From NCBI GenBank assembly GCA_907163375.1, contig CAJQUW010009212.1, positions 49,620 through 113,619 on the forward strand: 64,000 bases of DNA, in the 5' to 3' direction. The notes under the pieces were generated by a model that was given only the letters and a program-made list of their open reading frames with translations, was not told the origin of the DNA and did not search any database. The stretch is from Prostheceraeus crozeri (taxonomy: Eukaryota; Platyhelminthes; Polycladida; Euryleptidae). Shown here piece by piece: positions 21,543-32,889 of this stretch (position 1 is the stretch's first letter; each line of letters opens with the position of its first letter). The position numbers and the translations under genes are program-made.

Positions 21543-22224
21543 ATAGTCCGGGAGCTAGCGTGAAGTTGTGCAGGGAACGAGGTAGTACATAAAACATAGC
21601 ATAGTACACTTTAACCTACTGCAAAACTTCGGTCTGCCGGATCAGATCATTTGCTTTTCAGAAATAGAGAGGATAACACAATCCTATGTATTTCCAGTGG
21701 TAAATTGTGACATTTAAGGTGTTGACTCCATTTTTTCGAATTTTCATAAAAGTTACACAAATTGATATTTTGTTGAACTGGTTATTATAGAAATCATCTA
21801 CAGATCATGATCTTTCAAATGAGTTATCATTCAGTGACAGAGGATAAAGTGTACAAACAGACACTTTTCGTTGATGTAACTGCAAATTTCAACATAGGAA
21901 AATTGTTGATATACTTTAACGAAAAGTGTCTGTTTGTACACTTTACTTCATCCTCTGTCACTGAATGATAACTCATTTGAAAGATCATGATCTGTAGATG
22001 ATTTCTATAATAACCAGTTCAACAACTTTTATGAGCAAAAATTCGAAAAAATGGATAAATGTCACAATTTTACCACTGGAAATACATAGGATTGTGTTTA
22101 TCCTTCTATTCCTGAAAAGCAAATGATCTGATCGGTAGCAGTATGTTAAAGGTGTACTATGCTATGTGAAAGTTTTATGTACTACCTCGTTCCCTGCAAA
22201 ACTTCACGCTAGCTCCCGGACTAT
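21543..22224. mobile_element. Palindromic (foldback) MITE nested in Harbinger
   Basis: The arms at about 21543-21868 and 21910-22224 are inverted copies along more than 300 bp, from TAGTCCGGGAGCTAGCGTGA to its inverse next to CCCGGACTA. Only about 40 bp in the middle are unpaired. TTA flanks both sides (TTA|TAGTCC and GGACTA|TTA), which may be a 3-bp target duplication or part of a TA one. A few indels separate the arms. There is no coding capacity. Confidence 0.85.
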
Positions 22225-22429
22225 TAACTCCACTTACACCTTACCCTATGTGTTAAAAGTTAAACCCCTATAGAGGTTTAAGCGAGTCATTCTTACATTT
22301 CTTGCGCTTTAAAATTTCTTGCTACCTCGCCAGTACGCTGATCACATGGAGTATCTCGAGTTAAGAGAATTATGAAGAGATTGAGTTCCTCGAAAGTTAT
22401 CCAAGATTTCTGTAAACTCTTATCGTTTC

Positions 22430-22934
22430 AGGTGTGATTGGTTGCATTGACGGAACACATGTCCCAATTATTAAGACTACTACGTCAGATTTTGAGGAAT
22501 ACCGCAGTAGAAAGAAATCATTTTCCATCAATGTCATGGCTGTCTGTAGGCTACCCCGCAGCTACGTTTCTCTTGCATTGTGTCGAGATGGAAAGGCGCG
22601 ACACACGATTCGCGAGTGTGGAGGAATTCCCGCCTTAACTTCTGTTTGGAGAATGACAGTGACGGGTTTATCTTAGGAGATAGTGGTTATGCCTGCAGCA
22701 AGTCTAACTCCGGTGCGTAATCCTGGCATAAATGATCACGCAGCACATCGATACAACGAAGCACACGTAAAAACTCGAAATACTATCGAAAGATGCTTTG
22801 GTGTATGGAAAAGCAGATTTGCATGTTTACGACAACGATTTAAGCCTAAGAAGTGCTGTAAAATCGTCGCTACCCGCAGTACTACCCAAATTTGCAGTAT
22901 TATAAAAGGAGCCGGACGCACTGGAGAACACTGA
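22430..22934 (+). pseudogene. Harbinger nuclease (DDE), broken remnant
   Basis: After a splice-acceptor-like TTTCAG, the frame reads GVIGCIDGTHVPIIK with the first catalytic Asp and then EEYRSRKKSFSINV. A frameshift near 22560 moves to the frame with RWKGATHDSRVWRNS (second Asp) and FILGDSGYAC. A last frame reads AHVKTRNTIERCFGVWKSRF with the catalytic Glu. This is the order of the Harbinger nuclease catalytic core. Upstream coding sequence, present in the relative at 29774-30215, is lost where the palindromic element landed. At least two frameshifts make it inactive. Confidence 0.85.
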
Positions 22935-23473
22935 TGGTGATACCCCGAACGTCGAGGAACAATATATCCCTCCTGAACTGCAACTGTTAATCAATGAGAG
23001 ATTGGATTCGGATAGTGATACAACTGTCCGTGACCGCACAATTAATAACTTTTTTGTGTGACCTTGTTCTTTTACAACTGGATTGTAGTTGTATCTTTTA
23101 TTTGATAATATAGTTGGAACTGCAGAAAGTCAGGTTTCTGGTAACCACGCCGTCACTGGGGTACTTTTCCTAACCCCACTTATGCAATTTCGACTTATTT
23201 CACCTGGAATAATATAGGCTTTAGAAGTGAATATCAAATCGAATCTGCAGAATTATGTTGTCACATGATAGTGATGTAGTGTGTCCGACATTTGTACCGA
23301 TTGAAAACCTACTTATCAATTCTATAGAAACGGATGATATTCCAAAATAAGTCTATATTACACGTCATCTGCATTTTGGGAATAAAAATTGAACAGGTAT
23401 CCAAGTTCTCACTGCCAGTTGATGTTCAAGTGTTCTCTGTTCACTCTCCTTAATTTTGTCTTGCACTCTTGGT

Positions 23474-24110
23474 TTAGATCTTGATTTCGTGCTCTTCCTC
23501 TAGAAATTTCATTTTCTTACAATGAAATTCCTTTAAGACTGACTGCCGTTTTGTACATCTTTTAGGCCGCTGTTGTGGAGTATTCACTCGCGCCTCACTT
23601 TCTGAAACTGAATATGAAATTACAATAAATAATGATATCCCATAAAATCAGTTTTATTTGTCTCACCCGAAGAAATGTGATCATCGTCGTCAACATCGGA
23701 AAGAGGTTGTTGTGAGGATAGTATACTATCCACGATGTTTGGTGGAAATTCTTTCATTGGGCCACCACCCGTTTTAAATTTTTCCCGTCGCTCTTCAGCA
23801 AGTACCTTCTTTCTATTCAACTTCATTGATTTCCATTGTGTCTGTAAAGATGAACGTTATAAAATTGGATAGTTGAAAGTTATGTAACTTGCACATTTAT
23901 ATTTACCTTCAACTGAGATTCTGTTCTCTCAATAACATTTTCCTTTGAATTAAAACTGTCCGTTATTATCTTCCATTCTTTTGCCTTATTAAATTCTATG
24001 TCGGGGCACTTCCTTTTATATTCAATTATGGGGTGGCTGCATAATATTTCAGTTAATACCTCCCTCTCAACCGTACCGAAATTTGCCGCTCGACACTTTT
24101 TCGAAGACAT
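23474..24110 (-). pseudogene. Harbinger-associated Myb/SANT-like DNA-binding protein, three exons
   Basis: Exon 1 is 24110-23907 (68 codons, starting MSSKKCRAANFGTVERE, with regularly spaced aromatic and basic residues of the Myb/SANT-like fold, ending phase 0 at GTAAAT). Exon 2 is 23841-23667 (TQWKSMKLNRKK, then EERREKFKTGGGPMKE and an acidic DVDDDDH stretch, phase 1). Exon 3 is 23601-23474 and stops early after KMKFLEEEHEIKI, although the next frame continues with coiled-coil-like sequence. All exon limits and phases match the intact gene at 27868-28720. The protein in such elements helps the nuclease bind the ends and enter the nucleus. The C-terminal coiled coil is truncated here. Confidence 0.82.
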
Positions 24111-24386
24111 TCTGAACACGAATAAATTGACAGCATACCAAATGATCGTGTCGACAAGACAGCAAGGCAATGGATTTCCTTTCTCTCTGTGATTGGTCTC
24201 TTACCTTAGCAGCCACTCTACGTCACAACTGTCACACATATTGCGCGTGCGTTGCAGATCAAGAAAACCTGTAGCTGATCTCCAGCTAAAACTTTATTCA
24301 GCAAGCGATTTTAGACCTCAGGTCTTACTAAAGCTGAGGTGTAGATCAGCTGCAGCTTAGTTAAACCTCAACTCAACAATACCCCT

Positions 24387-24940
24387 GTGCCGACGGCTAT
24401 TAAAGCCATTCTGATTTAATTACATAACTATGTCTCATGTGTTTGAGTGTGTCTATTTACTTGTACTCTCCCATGATTGTTTGAGCTTGTGAATTTTTGA
24501 ATAAACCACATCTATGTTTTCGCAATGCTAAAAAGCGTGTTCGCCATTAAACGCACGTATCATACTTGTTAGTGATTACCGGTGGTAAGACCGGCACAAC
24601 ACCTAAATGTTTTCTCTTTAGACATCGCTATCCAAGAACTTTTCTGCTTGGATACCGGCAGTTCAGACGGAATTTAGAAATTTTCATCTTGCCGCTATGT
24701 AAAACGACCTCTATGTTTGAAACTCATTAATTTTTGGATCTTATTGTTGAATTGGTGAGGTATTGCTTCTACAGTTACATAGAAATCGGTTCAATGTACT
24801 GCATCACACTTGCAAAGAAGTCGCACTTGCCATACTTGTCAGTCTGACAACTGTGGGTGGATGTCAGTTAGAACACGCTGGGCTATGACTTCACAGATAA
24901 TGTACGACAAGTAGGCCTGCTGCAATCGAAGCGAAAACAA
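24387..24940. other. Spacer, nothing recognised
   Basis: Noncoding sequence between the first Harbinger element and a foldback element. No frame or structure was supported. Confidence 0.4.
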
Positions 24941-25889
24941 TCATTTTAAAGCAAAAACGACAAGTGTTTTGTCGATCGATTTCATGTCATTGTTGGACAT
25001 ATCATCAGGACAAAGCTACAATGAAGATAAACTCGGAAAACAGAAAAAACAATCTCTCCCTCTTTTACGACGATTATTTATTTGGTACAAAAGCTTTACT
25101 CGACGCCTTTCGTCTCTCAGGACAGTCTCAAGGGCGAATGGCACAGCTCAGGCAATACGTTAAGGTCGAGTGGGCATCTCCTCATATCAGTTCATGACGT
25201 CTATTCATGAGGTGTGGCATGTTCTTGGTGATACACCGTGATTCAGACATTCTAGTAGATATCGCTGATTTATATTTAGATAAGATTTTGCAACTAAAGT
25301 CTTAATTTTCATCATTTTATCGGCATGTTGTTTTAAGTGTGAAGATAAAACCATTAAATACATTATCTATGAACTTGTCAAGCTAAAAGAACTATTGGTA
25401 ATTGCGTCTAGAACCACAGAGATTGAATGGGAAAATGCAATAGGAACTGATTTGCGATTGCATCTAAAACTGCGGAATTCAATGTCAAATGCTAAAACAA
25501 TGAAATTTGAACTGAACACTCGTGTTCGTTCATCAAGGTTGAACTATTGATTTGTTTCATGACCAGACTTTCAGCAGTGCGCGTGTACTTTGTGCGAAGA
25601 ACTTTTTGGAAATTGTCATAGCTATTTCTATGAACGTGTTTGGTAATCTCAGCATATTTAGGTCTACCTTCCAAAGTCTTCACGAATTCTGGTTCACATT
25701 GAATTCCGCAGTTTTAGACGTGATTGTAATCAGTTCCCATTGTATTGTTTTTAGCATGCATTCAATTTCTGTGGTTTTAGACGCAATTGCCAACAGACTT
25801 GACAAGTTCTCAGTTGATGTATTTTATTTCATGTCCAATAATGACATGAAATCGATCGACCAACACTTGTCGTTTTCGCTCTAAAATGA
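24941..25889. mobile_element. Foldback element with long imperfect inverted arms
   Basis: Outer arms: CGACAAGTGTTTTGTCGATC and the following GATTTCATGTCATTGTTGGACAT block (to 25005) pair with the inverse ending at 25889. Inner arms: 25373-25495 pairs with 25678-25812, with landmarks TTGCGTCTAGAACCACAGAG and CTAAAACTGCGGAATTCAAT. The left arm has about 370 extra bases (25006-25372) not matched on the right, probably an insertion or a right-side deletion. No coding capacity. Confidence 0.75.
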
Positions 25890-26694
25890 AATCTCACAAA
25901 GTACCCGCAATCAGTTGCTAATATATCATGTAATTATCATAATCACATGCGCATTTCTCTTTTAAAGAGCATTGATAGATTACAATAAAATTATTTTCAC
26001 TTATTTCGTAGATCACATTTTCCGTAGAATTATACGTTCTGCTGCATCTCCGTGCCGAAGAAAACGTTGCTACTTTATGTCTACATGTCATACATTCTTC
26101 TTATACAACATCGTGTACAATAGAAAATCAAGAATTGTGGCCAGAGTCAAGCGGTGATCAGCTGATGAGATAAGTCTATAAAATCTTCAATTCTTGGTTA
26201 AACAAGTTCTCCATGTCAGCCTGGCACATCGTGTTGTCCACTGCATGTTGGTGTAATAGTCAAAAATAGGGATACAAAATCTGTCAAAATTCTATCGGTC
26301 CCCATTTGAGCGGCTTCTCTTAGTAGAAAATCTTCAGCTTCCGAATATCTAGATTACAGACCTTTGACATAAAAAGTTCTGGCCTGCATACCAAGAGAAT
26401 AACGAAAATGATTTAGATCATTTCTCAGTCATTAGCAATAAAGCTAAACCAATCTGCAATTTCAACTGCCTCCGGCCTCATCGGCACAAAAAGGGTTGCA
26501 GTTGTTTCATCACTAACAACAATGAGACGTGAGGCGAAAGGAAGTTTGAGAACTCATTTCAGGAACTCTGAATCTGTTAAAGAAAATTTTTGACGCTGCT
26601 GCTAGGAATCTGTAACTAATGCTTGCATAGATACCCGACCGTTCCCTTTTTTATGTTAGTGAGACTATAGAATGGACATTGGAGCAAGTATGAA
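25890..26694. other. Spacer, no gene seen
   Basis: AT-rich noncoding sequence without a supported feature. Confidence 0.4.
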
Positions 26695-26850
26695 ATAGGT
26701 AGGGTGTCGACTCAAAATGTATCTGTATACAGTGAAAATATACAGTATTCAGCTTTTTGCCGAGAGCAAGTTCCTGCGGTCCAATAAATGATTTGAGCAG
26801 TTCTTAAAAAGCTAAAATTTTGCAAATTTATGTAAGCTTGGGAACTCTGG
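26695..26850 (-). repeat. Dispersed repeat family B, copy 2
   Basis: TAGGGTGTCGACTCAAAATG, CTGTATACAGTGAAAATATA, a TGCGGTCCAAT block and CAGTTCTTAAAAAGC match the order of 27270-27455 with lower similarity. Confidence 0.6.
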
Positions 26851-27269
26851 GAAATCTAAAATCTTTTGATGATTAAATCTTGGAACTCGCATTTCATGTT
26901 CGCTGATCTACAGTAAACAATCTACAAATGTCAATGTGCTCATTTCTCATATTTAATGATTAAAGTGTATTGTATTCTGATCTCAGTACCAACACTCAAA
27001 GTCCGCTAATTAGCTTGTTTTGAAGACAACAGATTGACAATTCACAATGAATAAAGCTATAAAGTGTTAACAGAAATTACTTTTGAATAATTGAATCATT
27101 CACAACTCATTTATTTGAACGCTTTTGTTGGAGGACTGAAAACGCTAACCGTCAGGTAAACCGTCGAATTTTCACTAGCTTGCTCAAATAGTTGCAAATC
27201 TCAAATATACCTGGGCATGGCTGTAACTTTAAGTACATGTAGGGCATAGAGTAAGTGCATAGTATACAG

Positions 27270-27455
27270 GTAGATTGTCGACTCAAAACGTTTCTGTATA
27301 CAGTAAAGATTTCTATATGAAAAGATTCATTATTTTACGGAGATTACATTCATGTGGTCCAAAACATGTGCGCAGTTTTGAAAAAGGTCAATTTTTACAA
27401 ATTTTTTACTACCGACATGAAGCTACTTTATAAGTATCATGAAACAAGTTGATTA
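27270..27455 (-). repeat. Dispersed repeat family B, copy 3
   Basis: Runs from GTAGATTGTCGACTCAAAAC to CATGAAACAAGTTG. It is the inverse of 12142-12340 over almost its whole length. Confidence 0.7.
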
Positions 27456-27867
27456 TCAAAAGGAATAAATATTTGCTAACAGACATCTTATCTAAGTGGA
27501 AATTAAGCTGATTATCAAAGGAATTTCATGAGCCGCATTATAGTAAAAGTCTTCATGAAAAAGTCTAGCGGGGTCTTGCTGATCTGTTGATTATGGAGCT
27601 GCTTGTTACAATCAGCTTTATGCTGAATTTGATCAACAACTCTCAATCGGGCTTGCTGAGGTGATGATTAACTATCAGCTTCTAGTTTACCAGCAGCTGT
27701 TGATCAACCACAAGCTCCTGATCAAAAGTCTACAGACGATGGCATAGCTATGCAAGCTACCAATCAGAAGTCTGCTCTTGAGATAACGTGAAAATTGCGT
27801 TGAACCTTGCGATATGTGTACATACATGCATGTATCGCTCAACCGAACACAGTCATAGGAATCAATC

Positions 27868-28720
27868 ATGGATCGCAGTTTGCAAGAAGAAGCAAGGATG
27901 AAATTCACGACTGGGGAAAAAGAAAGATTTCTGGCAGTTGTCACTAAATGCAGTATATTAGAAAATAAAAGAAAGGCTCCATCAGTGGAAAATGAGAAAC
28001 GAAAGGCATGGGAGACAATTACTTCTGCCTACAATGCTGATGAGAGCAACCGTCCAAGAAGTGAGATTCAACTAAAGGTTAGTTCTTCGCAATTTACATG
28101 TTGTCCGCACATAGGCCTACATTACTTCGCATTCTATTAGCGCAATTGATAAAACCTTTGTGTTTTTCTACAAAGTCTCTTTTTCACTCTTTTTAGAATC
28201 TATGGAATAATTTGAAGAGAATAGCGAAATCGGAAATGGCAGCAGAAAGGAGAGAGAGATTCAAGACTGGTGGTGGGTCACTCAAGGTTGAGTCTGATCC
28301 GAAGAATGAAGGTGTGCAAGCCATCCTTAGCCAGCAGGTCCCCTTAGTTGGCGTCAACGATGATGACCACTTCGAATCAGGTAAAGGATATTCGTACTGT
28401 TGCATGAATAGATTCATGTGTGAATGAAATTTTCTTCTAACTCTGCAGATGACGATGCAAGTGAAGTAATGGAGAAGAGGGCCAGATGCTCAAAGAAGAG
28501 ATCAGCTAGTGAGCTTGCTGAAGAATTTCATCAAGCAAAGATGAAATTCTTGCGTGAAGAGCACGAAAAGAAAATGGAAATTTTAGAGAAAGAGCTGGAG
28601 ATGAAGCAGATAGAAATAGATTTGAAAATTAGTGACAGAAAGGCAGCGATGGACACTGTGATGTTTATAAAGCAGAAATATTTAAATGAAATTTCAAAAG
28701 TTGATCTGGACGATGAATAG
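27868..28720 (+). CDS. Harbinger-associated Myb/SANT-like DNA-binding protein, three exons
   Basis: Exons 27868-28077 (phase 0), 28197-28380 (phase 1) and 28449-28720 join to 221 residues with no lesion. All introns are GT-AG and short (119 and 68 bp). Residues 1-90 form a Myb/SANT-like domain: FTTGEKERFLAVVTKCSILE, then KRKAWETITSAYN, and LWNNLKRIAK across the first junction. The middle is linker (RRERFKTGGGSLK) and an acidic patch (GVNDDDHFES). Residues about 150-205 are a charged coiled coil (EEFHQAKMKFLREEHEKKME and onward) that probably dimerises or binds the nuclease. In known Harbinger elements this second protein guides the nuclease to the DNA ends. Being complete, it may still be made and could act on related elements. 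Confidence 0.9.
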
Positions 28721-29061
28721 CAATCATGATCTGACTGTTCTCATCACTTTTTGTTGAATTGTCCAGGAACTCGCATTGTTCTGTCACAATTTTGTTTTGA
28801 TAACTGATAAGAAGTTTTTGATTGACACAAGTCTAGTTTTAATGAAGATATTTCCATGCATCAGGCCTGTGATTGCACATCCGTGGATTTGTGGGAGTGT
28901 GAGGAATTTTGTGGGATGGCTCGAAAATCAACTTTTTAAAGAATTTTTTGTTTTGCTCGAGAAAATAACTTCTGTCTAAACATTCTATTTCGATACAATT
29001 AAATATTGCAGCTTGAGGCATTAAAAACAGATTAATGAGAAAAGTGTGTTTCGATGACGAA

Positions 29062-30215
29062 TTAGCGTCTGTTGGATGAAGCACTTTCTGCAACAACTTC
29101 ATTTTGAGGGTTGGCCTGATCACCAAATGTCTGGTTGATCTCTTCCATATCTTCTTCGCCATTTTGTTTGACAAAATTATGTATAACGGCTGTTGCAATA
29201 ATTATGCGACAGCATCTCAATGGACGAAATCTAAGAGTATTCCTCAGACATTGGAATCGACTCTTCCAAACTCCAAATAATCTCTCGACACTATTTCTTG
29301 TCGATATATGTGCTCTGTTATATCGAAGTTCGGCTGGTGTAGATGGTCTCAACAAGGGAGTCAGCACATAAGGCGTACAGGCATATCCATTATCGCCAAG
29401 AAGATATCCATTTATCAAATCAGATTCGAATTTGCTATTCAACGAGCAATTATTCCATATTCTCGAGTCATGGGTTGCACCCTTCCATCGCACCACTAGA
29501 TTTGAAAAAATGCAAATCGTGACTGTTAACAGCCTGCACGTTTATCGAAAAATAGCCTTTGCGGCAGCGATACTCCTCATAATCTTGTGAGGCAGGCTTA
29601 ATAATTGGGATGTGTGTTCCATCAATGCATCCCACCATTCCTGAAAGACAAAAGTAATACACAATTATTATAAGAACTTTAGTTAGGCCCTTGGCTGACA
29701 TAGGGCAGTTGTGATATATTCAATATAATCAATACATGCATGTAAGTACAATAAACAATAAAGATAAACTTACCGGGGAAATGTGCAATGTCATAGAAGC
29801 CTTTCTTCATATCAAAAAACGCTTGATTGAGTGAAGGAAATTTTATGTATTCACTTCTGAGGTCGGCTACATGCTTTGAGACTCGGTGAACAATGCGGCT
29901 GACGCTTGAATCTCTGATGTTAAATATATCCCCAACTGAACGTAAGAAACTGCCATCAGCATAGAATGGGAGTGCTACCAAAATTTGCAACATAGGAGAG
30001 AGTAAATAATTGCCTGCTCTTGAGGCCTCTATGGAATCACGCAACAGATCGTGTAGCTTGATGGCGCAAGCTTTGCCCATTCGGAAGCGATCTCAAAACT
30101 CCTCGTCCGTGTACTGTAACAGCGGATCGATTGGCTTCAATTGCATCAAGGCAGGAGTACCATGATTAGTGTCTCCTTCACCATCCATGTAGTCCATGTA
30201 TTCCATCAGATCCAT
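29062..30215 (-). pseudogene. Harbinger nuclease (DDE), two exons, two small lesions
   Basis: Exon 1 is 30215-29774, starting MDLMEYMDYMDGEGD. It is broken by TGA at 30095-30093, where codon 41 falls between YTDEEF and DRFRMGKA. It holds the helix-turn-helix-like region SVGDIFNIRDSSVSRIVHRV. Exon 2 is 29640-29062 and completes FPGMVGCIDGTHIPIIKPAS with the first Asp. A run of six T at about 29511 shifts the frame by one. Then come RWKGATHDSRIW (second Asp), YLLGDNGYAC and ISTRNSVERLFGVWKSRF (Glu). The intron is GT-AG, 133 bp, phase 1. Length near 339 residues is normal for the family. With two point lesions this is a very young relic, or an assembly with base errors. Confidence 0.9.
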
Positions 30216-30640
30216 TTGACTTCGCGCTTCTGATCATCAGATAGGCGATGATTCAATAGTGCTATGGCCAAGATTGTGATAGTTAAGCTGTTGATCAACA
30301 GTTAGCTGAAAAATGTTTATAGGAGTTGCTTTCGATGATCATCAGCTGTCTGTTAAATCGAATTTTGCTTGAATCATCACATCAGAAAGCCATTTTAACA
30401 ACAGCTTTCTGTTAACAAGCGTCAGAGATTCCCCTTCTGACGTCAAAACTATTTTTAACTGTTGATTATCATCAGCTGCATGTAAATTGACTGTTGATCA
30501 ATGTCAAGAGCTGTTGATTACAAGCAGCTATTTGACAAGCACATCAGCAAGCAAATTATCACAAGCTGTAGGTCAAATCATGATTTTAGCTGTTGATCAC
30601 GTTGATCAACAGATCAGCAAGACCCCGCTACGGGTCTCAG

Positions 30641-30715
30641 ATAATACGCTGATAATACGTGCTAAGGTGATAAGGTGCTAAGGCTGATAATACGTGCTGA
30701 TAAGCGTGCTACGGT
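30641..30715. repeat. Degenerate short tandem repeat
   Basis: GATAATACG, GTGCTAAGG and GTGCTGATAAG words recur about every 9-20 bp just right of the Harbinger end. Looks like a small expanded repeat, not part of the element. Confidence 0.5.
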
Positions 30716-31090
30716 GTCTAGATCTTATTGTGCCTTTATAGCTTTTTAATAGCAAGGGGGAGGGTACAATCTTTGTGTTTTATACGGGGTATATTAACAT
30801 CATTCTATGTCACATTATTAATTTATTAATGTGAGAATCTGAAATCCTGCAGTAGCGCGCTTGGTTAATTTTCGCATGTCCCCTTTTACGCAACGATCCC
30901 GAGAGATGTTCATTTCTGTGAGTCAGATAGCGATGAGCATACTTGAAGGCATAATGTTTACAAAAAGATCTACAGGCTGCATCTGAAGATATTATATATA
31001 AACTTGTATATTTTATAATTTTTATCTGAGCATCGTCCTTTCATTTTTTAAAGAAAGATACCATTTTCTTAGATAATTATTCAGTTTCAG

Positions 31091-31657
31091 TTATGACTTG
31101 TATAACCTGGAAAAATGTTTTTTCTTCGATATTCTCACAAATAAAGTTTTTACATGAAAATTAAAACTCTTCAGTTTGATCTCATACAACACCCTCCAGC
31201 AGGGAATGTATAGTTGAAGCACAGATACGTTTGGTGGAAAAGACTTCCCATGATAAATTTTGCTCAAAAAACTTTGCAGCTTCAGGATGTCGAACATTGC
31301 CAACTCACCATTTGTGACATTACACTCACGACTTAAAATCACATTTTTTACATTTCAGGAGTGAAGGGCAGCAAGCACCACTTATATCATCTCGATTATT
31401 AGGATTCATATTGAAATCAGTTTTTGTATGCAAACATTCTCCTCCTGCATACACATCATCTTCTGTGGTTGACTGCATGATATTTTATCATCAACACTTC
31501 TCGGACTAAATCCGGAAAACTTCAATAAAGCTATTGTTTTCACTTTCTTGTCACTCTCTGTAAGGTGACGCATGGAGATAAAATAATAAGCACCAGTCAA
31601 TTGACGTATCCAGCTAAAACCCTTCTCTATGTGATCTGGCTGTGCTTTTCCGAGCAT
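31091..31657 (-). pseudogene. Possible C-terminal remnant of a DNA transposase
   Basis: Two minus-strand frames (31657-31406 and 31342-31091) may be successive pieces. The first holds EKGFSWIRQLTGAYYFISMR, then HLTESDKKVKTIALLKFSGF. That pattern, a Glu followed by F-x-x-x-RQ-x-(S/T)G and then a Ser-Glu-x-K helix, is familiar to me from the end of uncharacterised P-element-like transposases in invertebrates. No catalytic core was recognised upstream (31660-32860), where frames are broken. The call rests on this one block, so treat it as tentative. Confidence 0.35.
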
Positions 31658-32889
31658 TGGACATCGGTCTCAGAAGAGCCTCCATCACAGGTCAGATCGC
31701 CTGATAACTGTTCAGACCTCCGTATAGAAGTAGCTGCTCAGGTTGTAAATGCTTATTGTGTCTATCATGATTGTTTTCATGAAATTGAATGCAAAGAAGG
31801 ATCTCCGTATAGTTCACTTTTCTGTTCCCCCTCATTTCAGGACATTCGTACTGTGGAAATCGGTGGCTTCTCTTTTCCTCTCGTAACTGAGCCTTACATA
31901 ACAATGGTCAATGCTTCGGTTGGATCTTCCGTCCGTTGAATTCGGCTTTTGTCAGTCTTTCCCAAGTATTACATAATTGAATCCAATTTCGAATTTCTAT
32001 TACTGGCTAGTCATTCAGAGATTATCCAGAAGTCATCAGATTGACAACTTTGGAAAACTTGTGATAGATGATAGATACATTATGTGCTGCTTGGAATGCA
32101 TTTCTCTCTGTGATAAATGCAAATACATATTCGTAGATTTTTCGACAGTCAATGATGCGATGATGGCATGGGGAAGATTTCAACTTATGATCGCCATTTT
32201 TAGTCCATTATCGTTTTGAGATGTCACAAACGCAGATGGAATGGTTTCTTTCTAAATTTTAGACAAAATTGTCATAACAAGAAATCTTCCAACTGTGTTT
32301 CCATTGCCAGGACATATACTTGAAAACGTGGTCATGCCGGATCGCAGCTTTGTAGTTGTTTGGAGAAGCATCTAGACAGATAAAGGAATTTCGATGGCAC
32401 TGTACTTTAGATCATGCTGTTTCATTTCTTCAATTTTTCTTCATTGCTTGCCATGATGATCCATGTCCTTCGTGGTAGCATTTGTCAGATTCATGGAATT
32501 GAAGGTTACACAAGACGTCACACAAGGTTGCACAAGAATGTTTAGTTGGGATATAATACTTTCAACTAAATCGATGCAATCACAAATTCAAATTTCTTTG
32601 TTATGCAGCCAGAGGAATGTATTTGTGTTACACCGTCATTGCATTTCGGTTCACAGCCAACAATAGTATACTGCATTTGCTTGCATTTTGCATTCAAACA
32701 AGCTGCAAAATTCGATCTTTTGCAACACGAATGTTGGTTGGCCTGAACATGTATAAAATGATTTCAAATTTTGCTCACCTATCTGTCCAGAGAAATTTAG
32801 AAGTCTATGGTAAACATCATTGACATAGATCGTCACCTAACCGAACAGCTGAAATGACCTTCAACAGACAGCTGATTCTAGTTCCACTA
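31658..32889. other. Probably decayed transposon body; no open gene
   Basis: Short frames on both strands, none with recognisable domains. A minus-strand Cys-containing stretch (VGCEPKCND near 32630) could be a relic of a zinc-binding region. No terminal repeats were found. Confidence 0.3.

Larger units (their letters stand above)
20511..24386. mobile_element. Harbinger-type DNA transposon, degraded copy
   Basis: The ends are inverted: AGGGGTATTGCTGAGTTGAG from 20511 and its inverse CTCAACTCAACAATACCCCT (one mismatch) ending at 24386. Subterminal words such as GCTGAATAAGTTTTA, CAGCTGTAG and GCTGAGGTGTAGAT repeat within both ends. The element carries a nuclease gene on plus (22430-22934) and a Myb/SANT-like gene on minus (24110-23474), pointing toward each other, as in the intact relative at 27568-30628. 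A 680-bp palindrome inserted at 21543-22224 has destroyed the 5' part of the nuclease gene. Length is 3,876 bp including that insertion. Confidence 0.85.
27568..30628. mobile_element. Harbinger-type DNA transposon, nearly intact
   Basis: Perfect 24-bp terminal inverted repeats start GCGGGGTCTTGCTGATCTGT at 27568 and end with the inverse at 30628. TA flanks both sides. About 150 bp at the left end and 380 bp at the right end are filled with words like AGCTGTTGATCA, TGATCAACAG and CATCAGC in both orientations, probable binding sites for the Myb/SANT-like protein. Two genes converge: Myb/SANT-like on plus (27868-28720) and nuclease on minus (30215-29062). Only one stop and one homopolymer frameshift disturb the nuclease. 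Length 3,061 bp. Confidence 0.92.

Noticed and set aside
31565-31939. Plus-strand 124-codon frame
   Set aside because: No domain, and opposite to the minus-strand block that resembles a transposase end.
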